From positions 67,740 to 112,690 of the forward strand of contig DEKU01000071.1 in the NCBI GenBank assembly GCA_002354035.1: DNA of 44,951 nucleotides. The letters are read 5' to 3'. A program made the translations under genes and the position numbers. Shown piece after piece: positions 1 through 8,242 of the stretch. This DNA is from Bacteroidales bacterium UBA2714. GTDB taxonomy: Bacteria; Bacteroidota; Bacteroidia; Bacteroidales; P3. The notes beneath the pieces were generated by a model. That model had not been told where the DNA came from. It did not search any database and saw only the letters and a program-made list of their open reading frames with translations. Each line of letters starts with the position of its first letter. Within the stretch, counting starts at the first letter, position 1.

Positions 1-32
1 TTGTCGGGTTTCTGGAAAGATAATATTGCCAT
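1..32 (-). CDS. rpoA: RNA polymerase alpha subunit, N-terminal codons only
   Basis: Reading leftward from the ATG at 32-30, the ten complete codons give MAILSFQKPD. This matches the usual start of alpha subunits in Bacteroidetes. The gene follows rpsD by about 100 bases, the normal order at the end of the alpha operon, and rplQ would be expected beyond the window. Only the first codons are visible, so the call rests on this short peptide plus gene order. Confidence 0.85.
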   Translation of the reverse strand, partial: MAILSFQKPD

Positions 33-134
33 TTTAATTGCTTTCTTGATAATTGGTTTCACTGACCCTGACTCTTAGATACCGACTGGATGATAAGAAC
101 AGCCAGTAACAAGCATTGGGCGACGATAACACTA

Positions 135-740
135 CTACTTGGAGTAGAGCTCGACAATGAGCTGTTCGTTGATGTTCTCGGGGATATCGGAGCGCTCGGG
201 GTAATTCATGAATTTACCACTGAGGGTGGCTCCGTCCCATTCGAGCCAAGGATAGTTGTTGGCACGGGAAGCGAGGTTGTCGGAGACGATTTCGAGAGAT
301 TTGGAACGCTCACGAACCGAAATGACATCGCCAACACGGAGTTGGTAGGAGGGGATGTTGACAACGTTTCCGTTGACAGCTATGTGGCGGTGGGACACAA
401 GCTGGCGGGCTTGAGCACGGCTGCAGGCAATGCCGAGACGATAGACCACGTTGTCAAGACGGGCTTCGATGAGTTTCATGAGCTCTTCACCGGTAATGCC
501 ACCACGACGGGAGGCTTCGGCATAAAGCTTACGGAATTGACGCTCAAGGATACCATAAGTATATTTGGCTTTCTGCTTCTCCTGAAGCTGGATGCCGTAT
601 TCAGAAACTTTGCCACGACGACGGTTCTGACCGTGCATACCAGGAGCATAAGGTTTCTTTTCGTAGTTCTTATCCGGACCGTAGATGGGTTCGTGGAACT
701 TTCTTGCTATTTTGGTTTTAGGACCTGTATATCTTGCCAT
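135..740 (-). CDS. rpsD: 30S ribosomal protein S4
   Basis: The 201-residue product is a primary 16S rRNA-binding protein that nucleates assembly of the small-subunit body. It starts MARYTGPKTK and has the S4 RNA-binding domain in its middle part (region with RLDNVVYRLG, then SRAQARQLVSHRHIAVNG). The N-terminal part lacks the zinc-binding cysteine cluster seen in some S4 proteins. Length is normal for the family. It lies between rpsK and rpoA in the alpha-operon order, where S4 acts as translational repressor in E. coli. Nothing here shows whether that control exists in this organism. Confidence 0.98.
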   Translation of the reverse strand: MARYTGPKTKIARKFHEPIYGPDKNYEKKPYAPGMHGQNRRRGKVSEYGIQLQEKQKAKYTYGILERQFRKLYAEASRRGGITGEELMKLIEARLDNVVYRLGIACSRAQARQLVSHRHIAVNGNVVNIPSYQLRVGDVISVRERSKSLEIVSDNLASRANNYPWLEWDGATLSGKFMNYPERSDIPENINEQLIVELYSK

Positions 741-817
741 TATTATTTATCTGATTTGAAAATGTGTTACTGATTACTGACAGGAATGGGGCTGTTGGAG
801 CCGATTCATTCTGAGAA

Positions 818-1207
818 TTACACACGACGGCGTTTGGGAGGACGACAACCGTTGTGGGGAAGGGGTGTAACGTCGACAATTTCGGTCACCTCGATGCCAC
901 AGCCGTTGATTGCACGGATAGCAGACTCACGTCCTGAACCAGGTCCTTTAACAAAGACTTTAACTTTACGTAGGCCCAAATCATAAGCAACTTTACCGCA
1001 ATCTTCCGCAGCCATTTGAGCAGCATACGGAGTGTTTTTCTTCGATCCGCGGAAGCCCATTTTTCCAGCAGACGACCAAGAAATCACTTGACCGGCATTA
1101 TTAGTCAACGAAATAATCACGTTGTTGAAAGAAGCAAAAATACATGCTCTTCCGAGAGGTTCAACTTTTACGACTCTTTTTTTGGTCGGTTTAGAAGTTT
1201 TTGCCAT
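818..1207 (-). CDS. rpsK: 30S ribosomal protein S11
   Basis: The 129-residue product is a platform protein of the small subunit that contacts 16S rRNA next to S18 and the mRNA exit site. The conserved core is present (NNVIISLTNNAGQVISWSSAG, then GFRGSKKNTPYAAQ) and so is the basic tail ending in CRPPKRRRV. The start MAKTSKPTKKR fits the family's variable basic N-terminus. It lies about 90 bases after rpsM and 77 before rpsD in the alpha-operon order. Confidence 0.98.
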   Translation of the reverse strand: MAKTSKPTKKRVVKVEPLGRACIFASFNNVIISLTNNAGQVISWSSAGKMGFRGSKKNTPYAAQMAAEDCGKVAYDLGLRKVKVFVKGPGSGRESAIRAINGCGIEVTEIVDVTPLPHNGCRPPKRRRV

Positions 1208-1295
1208 AATTGTTTAATTGTGCTTGATTTTACTTTTATTCACCTCTGCTCCTTCATTCAAAATATAGTCCGCAGAAGGTCGCTACTCTAACTAA

Positions 1296-1673
1296 TTACT
1301 TGGTAGCTTTTTTCTTGTTAGCGATTGTTTTTTTCTTACCCTTGCGAGTGCGAGCATTGTTCTTTGTGCTCTGTCCACGGAGAGGGAGTCCCAGACGATG
1401 GCGGATGCCACGATAACAACCGATATCCATCAGTCGTTTGATGTTCATTTGTACTTCAGAACGGAGGGCACCTTCAACCTTATACTGATCGTTGATAATG
1501 TTACGGAGGGTGTTCTGTTCATCGTCGGTCCAGTCTTGAACTTTTTTGTTCTCGTCGATTCCGGCTTTTGCCAAAATTTCGGATGCAAGACTTCTTCCAA
1601 TTCCGTAGATATAGGTGAGACCTATAACTCCTCTTTTGTTTTTGGGTAAGTCAATACCTGCAATTCTTGCCAT
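1296..1673 (-). CDS. rpsM: 30S ribosomal protein S13
   Basis: The 125-residue product is a head protein of the small subunit that forms intersubunit bridges with L5 and contacts P-site tRNA through its C-terminal tail. The sequence starts MARIAGIDLPKNKRG. It carries the helix-hairpin-helix region (LTYIYGIGRSLA) and the conserved GCYRGIRHRLGLPLRGQST segment, then a lysine-rich tail. It directly follows rpmJ, as in the standard alpha operon. Confidence 0.98.
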   Translation of the reverse strand: MARIAGIDLPKNKRGVIGLTYIYGIGRSLASEILAKAGIDENKKVQDWTDDEQNTLRNIINDQYKVEGALRSEVQMNIKRLMDIGCYRGIRHRLGLPLRGQSTKNNARTRKGKKKTIANKKKATK

Positions 1674-1702
1674 AAATTCTTCTTATTCTTTTTGTTAGTT
1701 AA

Positions 1703-1819
1703 TCATCCTTGTCTTTGTTTGAACTTAGGATTCTTCTTGTTGATTACATAGACGACCCCATGACGGCGTACCACCTTGCATTCAGGGGATCTTTTCTTTA
1801 CAGAAACTCTTACTTTCAT
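1703..1819 (-). CDS. rpmJ: 50S ribosomal protein L36
   Basis: This 38-codon gene is too short for ordinary ORF cut-offs. It reads MKVRVSVKKRSPECKVVRRH and ends in NKKNPKFKQRQG. The product is a small basic large-subunit protein. Only one cysteine (C14) of the usual C-x2-C...C-x4-H zinc knuckle is visible, with the following positions replaced (ECKVV), so this is a zinc-free L36 form. Placement between infA and rpsM is the canonical position. Confidence 0.96.
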   Translation of the reverse strand: MKVRVSVKKRSPECKVVRRHGVVYVINKKNPKFKQRQG

Positions 1820-1879
1820 TTTTTATTGTATTAATCGATTAATTCTTTTATCAGTTTCACTGAGGGAGCAAAAGCTATG

Positions 1880-2098
1880 CTATTTATGACGATAGGTAAT
1901 ACGACCTTTGGTAAGATCATACGGGGACATTTCAATGGAGACTTTGTCACCAGGTAGAATCTTAATGTAATGCATGCGCATCTTGCCTGAGATGTGGGCT
2001 ATGATTTGATGTCCATTTTCGAGCTCGACACGAAACATTGCATTGCCCAATGATTCAGTAACAGTTCCGTCTAATTGTATGGATGATTGTTTTGCCAT
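1880..2098 (-). CDS. infA: Translation initiation factor IF-1
   Basis: The 72-residue single OB-fold protein occupies the 30S A site during initiation and helps IF-2 and IF-3 select initiator tRNA. The sequence MAKQSSIQLDGTVTESLGNA, the stretch FRVELENGHQIIAHISGKMR, and the end LTKGRITYRHK match the family over its whole length. It lies 16 bases after map and 60 before rpmJ, matching the secY-map-infA-rpmJ order common in bacteria. Confidence 0.98.
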   Translation of the reverse strand: MAKQSSIQLDGTVTESLGNAMFRVELENGHQIIAHISGKMRMHYIKILPGDKVSIEMSPYDLTKGRITYRHK

Positions 2099-2114
2099 TA
2101 CTTATCGTTATAAA

Positions 2115-2882
2115 TTATTGTTCAATGAAATCGAATGTAGTGAGAATGTCAGGTCCATTGGCTCCAATAGCCACTGTATGCTCAAAGTGTGCGGCCGGCT
2201 TTCCGTCTTTGGTGCGACAGGTCCAACCGTCCTCACGAGAGAACACCACATTTTTGGAACCCATGCAGACCATCGGCTCTACGGCTATCACCATGCCTTC
2301 TTTGAGCAGGGGGCCTGTGCCGGGGACACCGTAGTTGGGCACATTGGGGCTTTCGTGCATTTTAAGGCCAACACCATGTCCACACAGTTCTCTGACGATA
2401 GAGAAACCGTTTTTTTCGCAATGCTGCTGCACTGCGTGCCCAATATCGCCGACACGGTTGCCGGCCTTGCACTTTTCAAGTCCTATAAAAAGTGACTCCT
2501 TGGTGACCTTTAACAGACGCTGCATTTCGGGAGAGACTTCTCCGCAAGTGAAAGTATAGGCCGAATCAGACACATAACCATTCAACTCTATAACACAATC
2601 GAGAGAAACGTTGTCGCCTTCTTTGATAAAGAGCTTATCGGAGGGAATGCCGTGAACGACAACATCGTTGACCGAAATACAGAAAGCAGCGGGGAATCCC
2701 TCGTAGCCTTTGCAGAGAGGGATACCACCGTTGTCGCGTATATATTGTTCGCCAATATTGTCGAGGAATGCTGTTGTAACACCCGGCTGGATATGACGAC
2801 CCACCTCGGCAAGGGTCTTGCCGAGGAGACGGGCACTGTCACGTATCAGTTCTATTTCTTCTTTTGTCTTAAGGAGTATCAT
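2115..2882 (-). CDS. map: Methionine aminopeptidase, type I
   Basis: This 255-residue cytosolic metalloprotease removes N-terminal methionine from nascent proteins. All five metal ligands can be placed by motif: Asp in NVSLDCVIE, Asp in YVSDSAYTF, His in KMHESPNV, Glu in IAVEPMV and Glu in AHFEHTVA. The substrate-positioning His in GHGVG and in VVVHGIP is also present. Length fits type Ia enzymes without an N-terminal extension. It follows secY by 18 bases in the same operon, so it is probably co-translated with ribosomal proteins. Confidence 0.97.
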   Translation of the reverse strand: MILLKTKEEIELIRDSARLLGKTLAEVGRHIQPGVTTAFLDNIGEQYIRDNGGIPLCKGYEGFPAAFCISVNDVVVHGIPSDKLFIKEGDNVSLDCVIELNGYVSDSAYTFTCGEVSPEMQRLLKVTKESLFIGLEKCKAGNRVGDIGHAVQQHCEKNGFSIVRELCGHGVGLKMHESPNVPNYGVPGTGPLLKEGMVIAVEPMVCMGSKNVVFSREDGWTCRTKDGKPAAHFEHTVAIGANGPDILTTFDFIEQ

Positions 2883-2900
2883 TCTGTGATTATTGAATGG

Positions 2901-4259
2901 TTATGCCTGAACTGACATAGAGGTACGACCTTTGATGCGGCCAGTTTTGGTAAGTCCATCATAGTGACGCATGAGGAGGTGGCTCTCGATTTGCTGAAGA
3001 GTGTCGAGAATAACACCAACCAAGATGAGTAATGAGGTTCCACCGTAGAATTGAGCGAACTGGGTGTTTACACCAAAAAGTCTAATAATAGCGGGAAGGA
3101 TGGCTACGATAGCAAGAAAGATTGAACCGGGAAGGGTAATCTTGGACAAGATGCCTTCGAGGTATTCAGCGGTTTTTTTGCCAGGCTTGACGCCAGGAAT
3201 AAAACCACCATTCTTTTTCATGTCTTCAGCCATTTGATTAGGGTTGATAGCAATTGCCGTGTAGAAATAGGTGAAAAGCACAACAAGAATGAAGAACACC
3301 AAGTTATACCAAAAACCATTAAAATCGGTAAAAGCCATCCAGAATTTAGAATCAGAGTTGCCTGTAAAACCCATGAAAGTGATAGGGATAAACATGATTG
3401 CTTGAGCAAAAATGATAGGCATGACACCTGCTGCATTTACTTTGATGGGAATATACTGGCGGACTCCTCCATACTGTTTATTACCAACGATACGCTTGGC
3501 ATATTGCACAGGGATACGACGGGTGCCCTGCACAAGAAGAATAACGAGTAGGATGACCGCAAGCAAGGCAACAATCTCAATGAGGAACATGACAAGACCA
3601 CCGCCAGCGTCGGTGAGACGGGAAACAAATTCACCAAACAGAGCAAACGGCAGACGTGCAATGATACCAATCATGATCAAGAGAGAGATACCATTACCAA
3701 CACCTTTTTCAGTAATGCGTTCACCTAACCACATAACAAAGAGGGTTCCAGCAATCAGTATAACTATGCTAGACGCCCAGAAGGTCCAAGAGGGAGAGCT
3801 TCCATCAAATGGATAAATAGCGGTTGATGAAGCACCTAACTGATACATCATGTTGGTAATGTAGGCGGGAGCTTGGAAACCAGTAATAGCGACAGTAAGC
3901 AGACGGGTAATCTGGTTCATTTTACGGCGACCATTCTCACCATCATGCTGCATCTTCTGGAAGTAGGGGACTACCATGACAAACAACTGAATCACGATGG
4001 ACGCAGTGATATAGGGCATGATACCCAAAGCGAAGATGGACGCATTGGAGAATGCACCACCCGAGAACATGTTTAACAGACCCATCAGACCATCAGAACC
4101 CTGATTCTGCAGATTCTGCAACTGCGTAGGATCGACACCAGGTAGGGCGACATAACAACCTATGCGGTAAACAAGAACTAAACCAAGGGTATAAAGGATT
4201 CGTTTCCGCAGGTCTTCAATCGACCAGATGTTTTTGAGTGTCTGTATTAATCTCTTCAT
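2901..4259 (-). CDS. secY: Preprotein translocase subunit SecY
   Basis: The 452-residue integral membrane protein forms the Sec channel with SecE and SecG. The start is MKRLIQTLKNIWSIEDLRKR. It is followed by YRIGCYVALPGVDP, the plug-region glycines (LLNMFSGGAFSNASIFALGIMPYITASI), and about ten hydrophobic segments across the length. The conserved cytoplasmic loop RRIPVQYAKR lies near residue 245. It follows rplO as in the spc operon and supplies the export channel used by the signal-peptide proteins elsewhere in the window. Confidence 0.98.
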   Translation of the reverse strand: MKRLIQTLKNIWSIEDLRKRILYTLGLVLVYRIGCYVALPGVDPTQLQNLQNQGSDGLMGLLNMFSGGAFSNASIFALGIMPYITASIVIQLFVMVVPYFQKMQHDGENGRRKMNQITRLLTVAITGFQAPAYITNMMYQLGASSTAIYPFDGSSPSWTFWASSIVILIAGTLFVMWLGERITEKGVGNGISLLIMIGIIARLPFALFGEFVSRLTDAGGGLVMFLIEIVALLAVILLVILLVQGTRRIPVQYAKRIVGNKQYGGVRQYIPIKVNAAGVMPIIFAQAIMFIPITFMGFTGNSDSKFWMAFTDFNGFWYNLVFFILVVLFTYFYTAIAINPNQMAEDMKKNGGFIPGVKPGKKTAEYLEGILSKITLPGSIFLAIVAILPAIIRLFGVNTQFAQFYGGTSLLILVGVILDTLQQIESHLLMRHYDGLTKTGRIKGRTSMSVQA

Positions 4260-4298
4260 TATTGTTTGTTATTTAAGTTTTGAAGTTGATGGAGTCAT

Positions 4299-4344
4299 GA
4301 AGTTGATGAAGTTTAGCCAGTACAACATTAACTACATCAACTCC
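4299..4344. repeat. Inverted repeat in the rplO-secY gap
   Basis: Arms 4299-4313 and 4330-4344 pair at 13 of 15 positions around a 16-base loop. The left arm is also partly repeated directly: TGAAGTTGATG occurs at 4281-4291 and again at 4298-4308. The gap is about 90 bases, longer than most in this operon. No T-run follows on either strand, so it is not a standard terminator. It could be an mRNA processing or pausing structure or a short intergenic repeat. Confidence 0.6.
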
Positions 4345-4351
4345 ATAAACT

Positions 4352-4801
4352 TTATTCTATTACAGTTGCAACGCCGCCTTTGTCTTCGATGGCTTGTTTA
4401 GCCGAAGCAGAGAAAGCATGGGCAGAGACGTTGATGGCCTTGTTTAATTCACCACGACCAAGAATTTTGATGCGGTCTTTGCCAGAAATAAGGCCATTCT
4501 GCTTGAACACATCGATATTGAAATCGGATATATTCTTAGTCTCGGCGAGGGCGTTCAGCGTATCAATATTAATTCCGACATACTCGATGCGGTTGATATT
4601 TTTGAAACCGAACTTGGGAAGACGACGATAAATAGGCATTTGGCCGCCTTCAAAACCAACCTTTTGGTGATAGCCAGAACGAGCTTTTGCACCTTTATTA
4701 CCACGGGTGGCGGTGCCGCCTTTGCCAGAACCTGCGCCGCGCCCAATGCGTTTGGAGTGCTTAATGGAACCTTTTGCGGGTTGGAGATTATTTAAACTCA
4801 T
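4352..4801 (-). CDS. rplO: 50S ribosomal protein L15
   Basis: The 149-residue large-subunit protein assembles late and contacts 23S rRNA through a long basic N-terminal extension. The start is placed at the ATG at 4801 (MSLNNLQPAKGSIK), three codons inside the longest frame, because family members begin there. The basic glycine-rich extension (SKRIGRGAGSGKGGTATRGN) and the IYRRLPKFGF motif are present. It lies after rpmD and before secY, the standard spc order. Confidence 0.97.
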   Translation of the reverse strand: MSLNNLQPAKGSIKHSKRIGRGAGSGKGGTATRGNKGAKARSGYHQKVGFEGGQMPIYRRLPKFGFKNINRIEYVGINIDTLNALAETKNISDFNIDVFKQNGLISGKDRIKILGRGELNKAINVSAHAFSASAKQAIEDKGGVATVIE

Positions 4802-4871
4802 AATATACAATTTTGAAATTTGGGAGACTTCGTTGAGTAAAGGCTAAACGATGACTCCATACCAATACTAA

Positions 4872-5057
4872 TTATATTTCTTCAACAGTGATTAAGTGTT
4901 TCACCTTCTCGATCATTCCAAGAATTTGAGGGGTAGCAACCACTGTGCGTTCATGGTTGATCTTTCGAAGACCTAATGCAGCCATTGTCTGCTTTTGGCG
5001 TGCAGGATGACCAATGGTACTTCTAACCTGTTTGATTTTTAAAGTCTTATCTGCCAT
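4872..5057 (-). CDS. rpmD: 50S ribosomal protein L30
   Basis: This small 61-residue large-subunit protein has the family fold. It reads MADKTLKIKQVRSTIG, then RQKQTMAALGLRKINHERTV and a C-terminal strand ending in KHLITVEEI. It lies between rpsE (18 bases away) and rplO. Confidence 0.97.
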   Translation of the reverse strand: MADKTLKIKQVRSTIGHPARQKQTMAALGLRKINHERTVVATPQILGMIEKVKHLITVEEI

Positions 5058-5075
5058 TATTCTATCCTCCTATGA

Positions 5076-5594
5076 TTAACCATTAAAAACTTTGTCGAGA
5101 GTGATACCACGGAGCTCAGCAACCATGTAGGGATCCTTCATTTGCAGCAAGGCATTGATGGTAGCCTTAACCACACTGTGGGGGTTGGAAGAACCTTTAC
5201 ATTTGGCCAGCACATCTTTTACACCGACACTTTCCAGAACGGCACGCATGGCACCGCCGGCGATAACACCGGTACCAGGAGCAGCGGGTTTGAGAAATAC
5301 GCGGGCACCGCTGTACTTGCCACATTGCTCATGGGGAATGGTACCTTTCAGAACGGGAACCTTGATAAGATTCTTCTTGGCATCATCTACACCCTTCTGG
5401 ATGGCAGCCTGTACTTCCTTGGCCTTGCCCAAACCGTAACCTACAACACCATTTTCGTTACCGATAACAACAATGGCAGCGAATGTGAATGTTCTACCAC
5501 CTTTGGTCACCTTGGTTACACGGTTGATTGCAACAAGACGATCCTTAAATTCGATTTCGCTCGATTTTACTCTTTTAACGTTTACTTCTGCCAT
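5076..5594 (-). CDS. rpsE: 30S ribosomal protein S5
   Basis: The 172-residue small-subunit protein is involved in decoding fidelity and mRNA unwinding at the entry channel. The N-terminal double-stranded RNA-binding half carries FKDRLVAINRVTKVTKGGRTFTF in outline, and the VVGYGLGKAKEV motif follows. The C-terminal half carries GTGVIAGGAMRAVLE. The start MAEVNVKRVKSSE suits the variable N-terminus. It lies four bases from rplR, so translation may be coupled. Confidence 0.98.
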   Translation of the reverse strand: MAEVNVKRVKSSEIEFKDRLVAINRVTKVTKGGRTFTFAAIVVIGNENGVVGYGLGKAKEVQAAIQKGVDDAKKNLIKVPVLKGTIPHEQCGKYSGARVFLKPAAPGTGVIAGGAMRAVLESVGVKDVLAKCKGSSNPHSVVKATINALLQMKDPYMVAELRGITLDKVFNG

Positions 5595-5598
5595 GACT

Positions 5599-5952
5599 TT
5601 AGAATTTTAAACCACCTTCTCTGGCACCATCGGCCAACGATTTAACACGACCGTGATAGAGATAACCATTGCGGTCAAATACCACAGCATTAATACCGGC
5701 AGCGATAGCGCGCTCAGCCAGAAGTTTGCCGACTTTTGCGGACATTTCGCTTTTCGTGCCACTCTTTTCAACACCTTTCTCGCGAGAGGAAGCTGCGGCC
5801 AGTGTCACACCTTTTACATCGTCGATCAACTGTGCATAAATTTCCTTATTGCTTCTGAACACAGAAAGACGCGGCATTTCGGGAGTGCCGCTAATCTTAT
5901 GACGGATGCGGAATTTAATTTTTGTTCTTCTTATATCTTTTCTTGTAGCCAT
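5599..5952 (-). CDS. rplR: 50S ribosomal protein L18
   Basis: The 117-residue protein binds 5S rRNA together with L5 in the central protuberance. It has the basic N-terminus (MATRKDIRRTKIKFRIRHKI), the LSVFRSNKEIYAQLIDD strand region and the ending FDRNGYLYHGRVKSLADGAR. Length and order after rplF are typical. Confidence 0.98.
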   Translation of the reverse strand: MATRKDIRRTKIKFRIRHKISGTPEMPRLSVFRSNKEIYAQLIDDVKGVTLAAASSREKGVEKSGTKSEMSAKVGKLLAERAIAAGINAVVFDRNGYLYHGRVKSLADGAREGGLKF

Positions 5953-5984
5953 AATTGATTCTATCTTTGGCGTTCTAATTTTTA

Positions 5985-6539
5985 TTATTTAGCAGCAGCC
6001 TTACCAGCTTTCTTCCTAATCTCTTCGCCTTGGAAACGGATACCTTTGCCCTTATAAGGTTCAGGCTTGCGCAGAGAGCGGATTTTGGCTGCGGCTTGAC
6101 CGAGAACTTGCTTGTCGCAGCTAGTCATCGTGATAATGGGGTTCTTACCTTTCTCGGTGACTGTCTCCACATGGATTTCAGGAGCCAGCTCAAAGAAAAT
6201 CTTATGGCTGTAGCCTAAATCCATCTCGATAACGTTACCAGTGGCCTGCACTTTGTAACCAACACCGATGACTTCCTGGACACATTTGAAGCCTTCGGAC
6301 ACTCCTTTAACCATATTGGCGACCAAAGCACGATAAAGACCATGCATGGCCTTATGCTCTTTGCTATCCGAAGGACGCTCGAAATGAAGGACGCCATCCT
6401 CTTGTTTAACAGTAATAGAAGGGTTGACTTTCTGAGACAACTCACCTTTAGGACCTTTTACTGTAATAACGTTGTCGGAAGAAACATTTACTTCAACACC
6501 TGCAGGCAGGCTGATGGGCATTTTACCTATTCTTGACAT
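5985..6539 (-). CDS. rplF: 50S ribosomal protein L6
   Basis: The 184-residue protein sits near the factor-binding site of the large subunit. The start is set at the ATG at 6539 (MSRIGKMPISLPAGVEV). A start 12 codons upstream would overrun the family N-terminus and overlap rpsH. The two-repeat L6 fold is seen in ITVKGPKGELSQ and in the C-terminal segment with RKPEPYKGKGIRF. It lies 20 bases after rpsH. Confidence 0.98.
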   Translation of the reverse strand: MSRIGKMPISLPAGVEVNVSSDNVITVKGPKGELSQKVNPSITVKQEDGVLHFERPSDSKEHKAMHGLYRALVANMVKGVSEGFKCVQEVIGVGYKVQATGNVIEMDLGYSHKIFFELAPEIHVETVTEKGKNPIITMTSCDKQVLGQAAAKIRSLRKPEPYKGKGIRFQGEEIRKKAGKAAAK

Positions 6540-6559
6540 TTCTTTACTCCTCTCTTTGA

Positions 6560-6961
6560 TTAGCTGATATAACAAATCACTTCACCACCAACATTCAGAG
6601 TACGCGCCTCCTTGTCGGTCATCAGACCTTTAGAGGTGGAGATGATAGCGATGCCAAGGCCATTAAGGACGCGGGGCATTTCTTCGACGGATACATAACG
6701 ACGCAGACCTGGGGAGCTAACTCTTTTGAGTTCAGAGATAGCAGAAATTTTGGTCACGGGATGATACTTCAGAGCTATTATGATACTCTGGTTATGCTGA
6801 CCCTCATTCTCGAACTTGTAGTTAAGGATATAGCCTTTTTCAAACAGGATCTTGGTGATCTCTTTCTTTAATTTTGATGCAGGAATTTCAACAATCCGAT
6901 GCTTAGCAGCAATAGCGTTGCGCATGCGGGTCAAGTAATCTGCAATAGGATCTGTTACCAT
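6560..6961 (-). CDS. rpsH: 30S ribosomal protein S8
   Basis: The 133-residue 16S rRNA-binding protein is needed for central-domain assembly. It starts MVTDPIADYLTRMRNA and has the C-terminal SxSxG-type motif IISTSKGLMTDKEAR and the final strand VGGEVICYIS. In E. coli S8 represses the spc operon by binding near the rplX-rplE junction. No S8 target structure was identified here by eye. Confidence 0.98.
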   Translation of the reverse strand: MVTDPIADYLTRMRNAIAAKHRIVEIPASKLKKEITKILFEKGYILNYKFENEGQHNQSIIIALKYHPVTKISAISELKRVSSPGLRRYVSVEEMPRVLNGLGIAIISTSKGLMTDKEARTLNVGGEVICYIS

Positions 6962-7039
6962 ATTTATATTCTTGATTTTAAGTTTTGTAGTATTGGTTAT
7001 TTGCCAACTTGCAAAGCTACCAATGATTACTGATTAATA

Positions 7040-7339
7040 TTACCAACTTGACTTTTTAACACCAGGTATCAAACCGCTTACAGCCATCTCGCGGAAGTTA
7101 ATACGCGAAATACCGAACTGACGCATATAGCCCTTGGGGCGTCCGGTAAGCTGGCAACGGTTATGCATGCGGATGGGGCAAGCATTCTTGGGGAGCTTCT
7201 GAAGAGCAATGACTGCTTTCTCGACCTCCTCGGGTTCTCCAGTGCGGACTATTTCCTTCAGAGCGGCACGCTTGGCAGCATAACGAGCTACCATTTTGGC
7301 TCTTTTACGTTCTCTTGCTTTGATTGATTCTTTAGCCAT
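7040..7339 (-). CDS. rpsN: 30S ribosomal protein S14
   Basis: The 99-residue product is the long S14 form. It has the conserved RCQLTGRPKGYMRQFGISR core and the ending GLIPGVKKSSW. It lacks the four-cysteine zinc finger of the short form: only isolated cysteines occur (ACPIRMHNRC). It is a head protein of the small subunit near the A site. A 78-base gap separates it from rpsH, and a small inverted repeat there (arms near 6993-7004 and 7011-7023) has no clear role. Confidence 0.97.
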   Translation of the reverse strand: MAKESIKARERKRAKMVARYAAKRAALKEIVRTGEPEEVEKAVIALQKLPKNACPIRMHNRCQLTGRPKGYMRQFGISRINFREMAVSGLIPGVKKSSW

Positions 7340-7345
7340 TATCTA

Positions 7346-7906
7346 TTATTTTTGTTGATTCTTGAAAGGAATACCAAACAGTTTGAGCAGCGACATGGCC
7401 TCCTTATCAGTATTAGCCGACGTGACAAAGGTGATATCCATACCCTGAATGCGGTCAATCTTGTCAATATCAATCTCAGGGAAGATTATCTGTTCGGCGA
7501 TACCAAAGGTATAGTTGCCCTTACCGTCAAAGCCCTTATCATTGATTCCACGGAAATCACGGATGCGGGGAATTGAAGCAGTAATCAGACGCTCCAGAAA
7601 CTCATACATGCGTTCACCGCGGAGGGTTACGCGAACACCAATAGGCATGCCGCGACGAAGCTTAAAGTTAGAGATATCTTTGCGGGATTTTGTAGCGACA
7701 GCTTTCTGTCCAGCAATAAGAGTCATTTCTTCAATACCCTTGTCAATAACTTTCTTGTCGGCTATAGCGGCTTTGCCAAGGCCTTGGTTCAAGGTAATTT
7801 TCTTCAGACGGGGAGCTTGCATGACAGTCTTGTAGCCATACTCTTTCATCAGCGCGGGAAGAATCTCCTCGTTGTACTTAGTTTTTAATGTAGGAATATA
7901 TGCCAT
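7346..7906 (-). CDS. rplE: 50S ribosomal protein L5
   Basis: The 186-residue protein binds 5S rRNA and contacts P-site tRNA and S13. The conserved pieces LKKITLNQGLGKA, FKLRRGMPIGVRVTLRG, RDFRGINDKGFDGKGNYTFG and FPEIDIDKI are in order. Its start codon overlaps the stop of rplX by one base (TAATG), suggesting translational coupling. Confidence 0.98.
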   Translation of the reverse strand: MAYIPTLKTKYNEEILPALMKEYGYKTVMQAPRLKKITLNQGLGKAAIADKKVIDKGIEEMTLIAGQKAVATKSRKDISNFKLRRGMPIGVRVTLRGERMYEFLERLITASIPRIRDFRGINDKGFDGKGNYTFGIAEQIIFPEIDIDKIDRIQGMDITFVTSANTDKEAMSLLKLFGIPFKNQQK

Positions 7907-8220
7907 TATTTAATCTCCTCCCCTGTTTTTTTGGAATAACGAACGAGTTTACCAGTCTTCTCGCTAATCCGGCGGCCAATACGGGTGGGTGTTTTCCCAT
8001 CCATAACCATGAGATTAGACAGATGTATCGGAGCCTCTTGCTCAACAATGCCACCCTGTGTATTCTTTGCATTGGGTTTGGTATGCTTCTTAACAAGATT
8101 ACGTCCTTCCACAATGGCGCGATTCTTTTCGGGATAGACCTTCAGCACTTTGCCGGTCTTGCCTTTATCTTCGCCGGCAATTACCATAACGGTATCCCCT
8201 TTTTTTACGTGCAATTTCAT
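7906..8220 (-). CDS. rplX: 50S ribosomal protein L24
   Basis: This 104-residue assembly-initiator protein of the large subunit has a KOW motif near the N-terminus (KKGDTVMVIAGEDKGKTGKVLKV in outline). A region containing LVKKHTKPN and a C-terminal RIGRRISEKTGKLVRYSKKT follow. It overlaps the rplE start by one base. Confidence 0.98.
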   Translation of the reverse strand: MKLHVKKGDTVMVIAGEDKGKTGKVLKVYPEKNRAIVEGRNLVKKHTKPNAKNTQGGIVEQEAPIHLSNLMVMDGKTPTRIGRRISEKTGKLVRYSKKTGEEIK

Positions 8221-8242
8221 TTCTTTCTCTTCTTTTTAATGT

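Noticed and set aside
7012..7019. TAGCTTTG on the minus strand between rpsN and rpsH, a possible internal promoter
   Set aside because: It matches the -7 consensus but there is no -33 element at the right distance.
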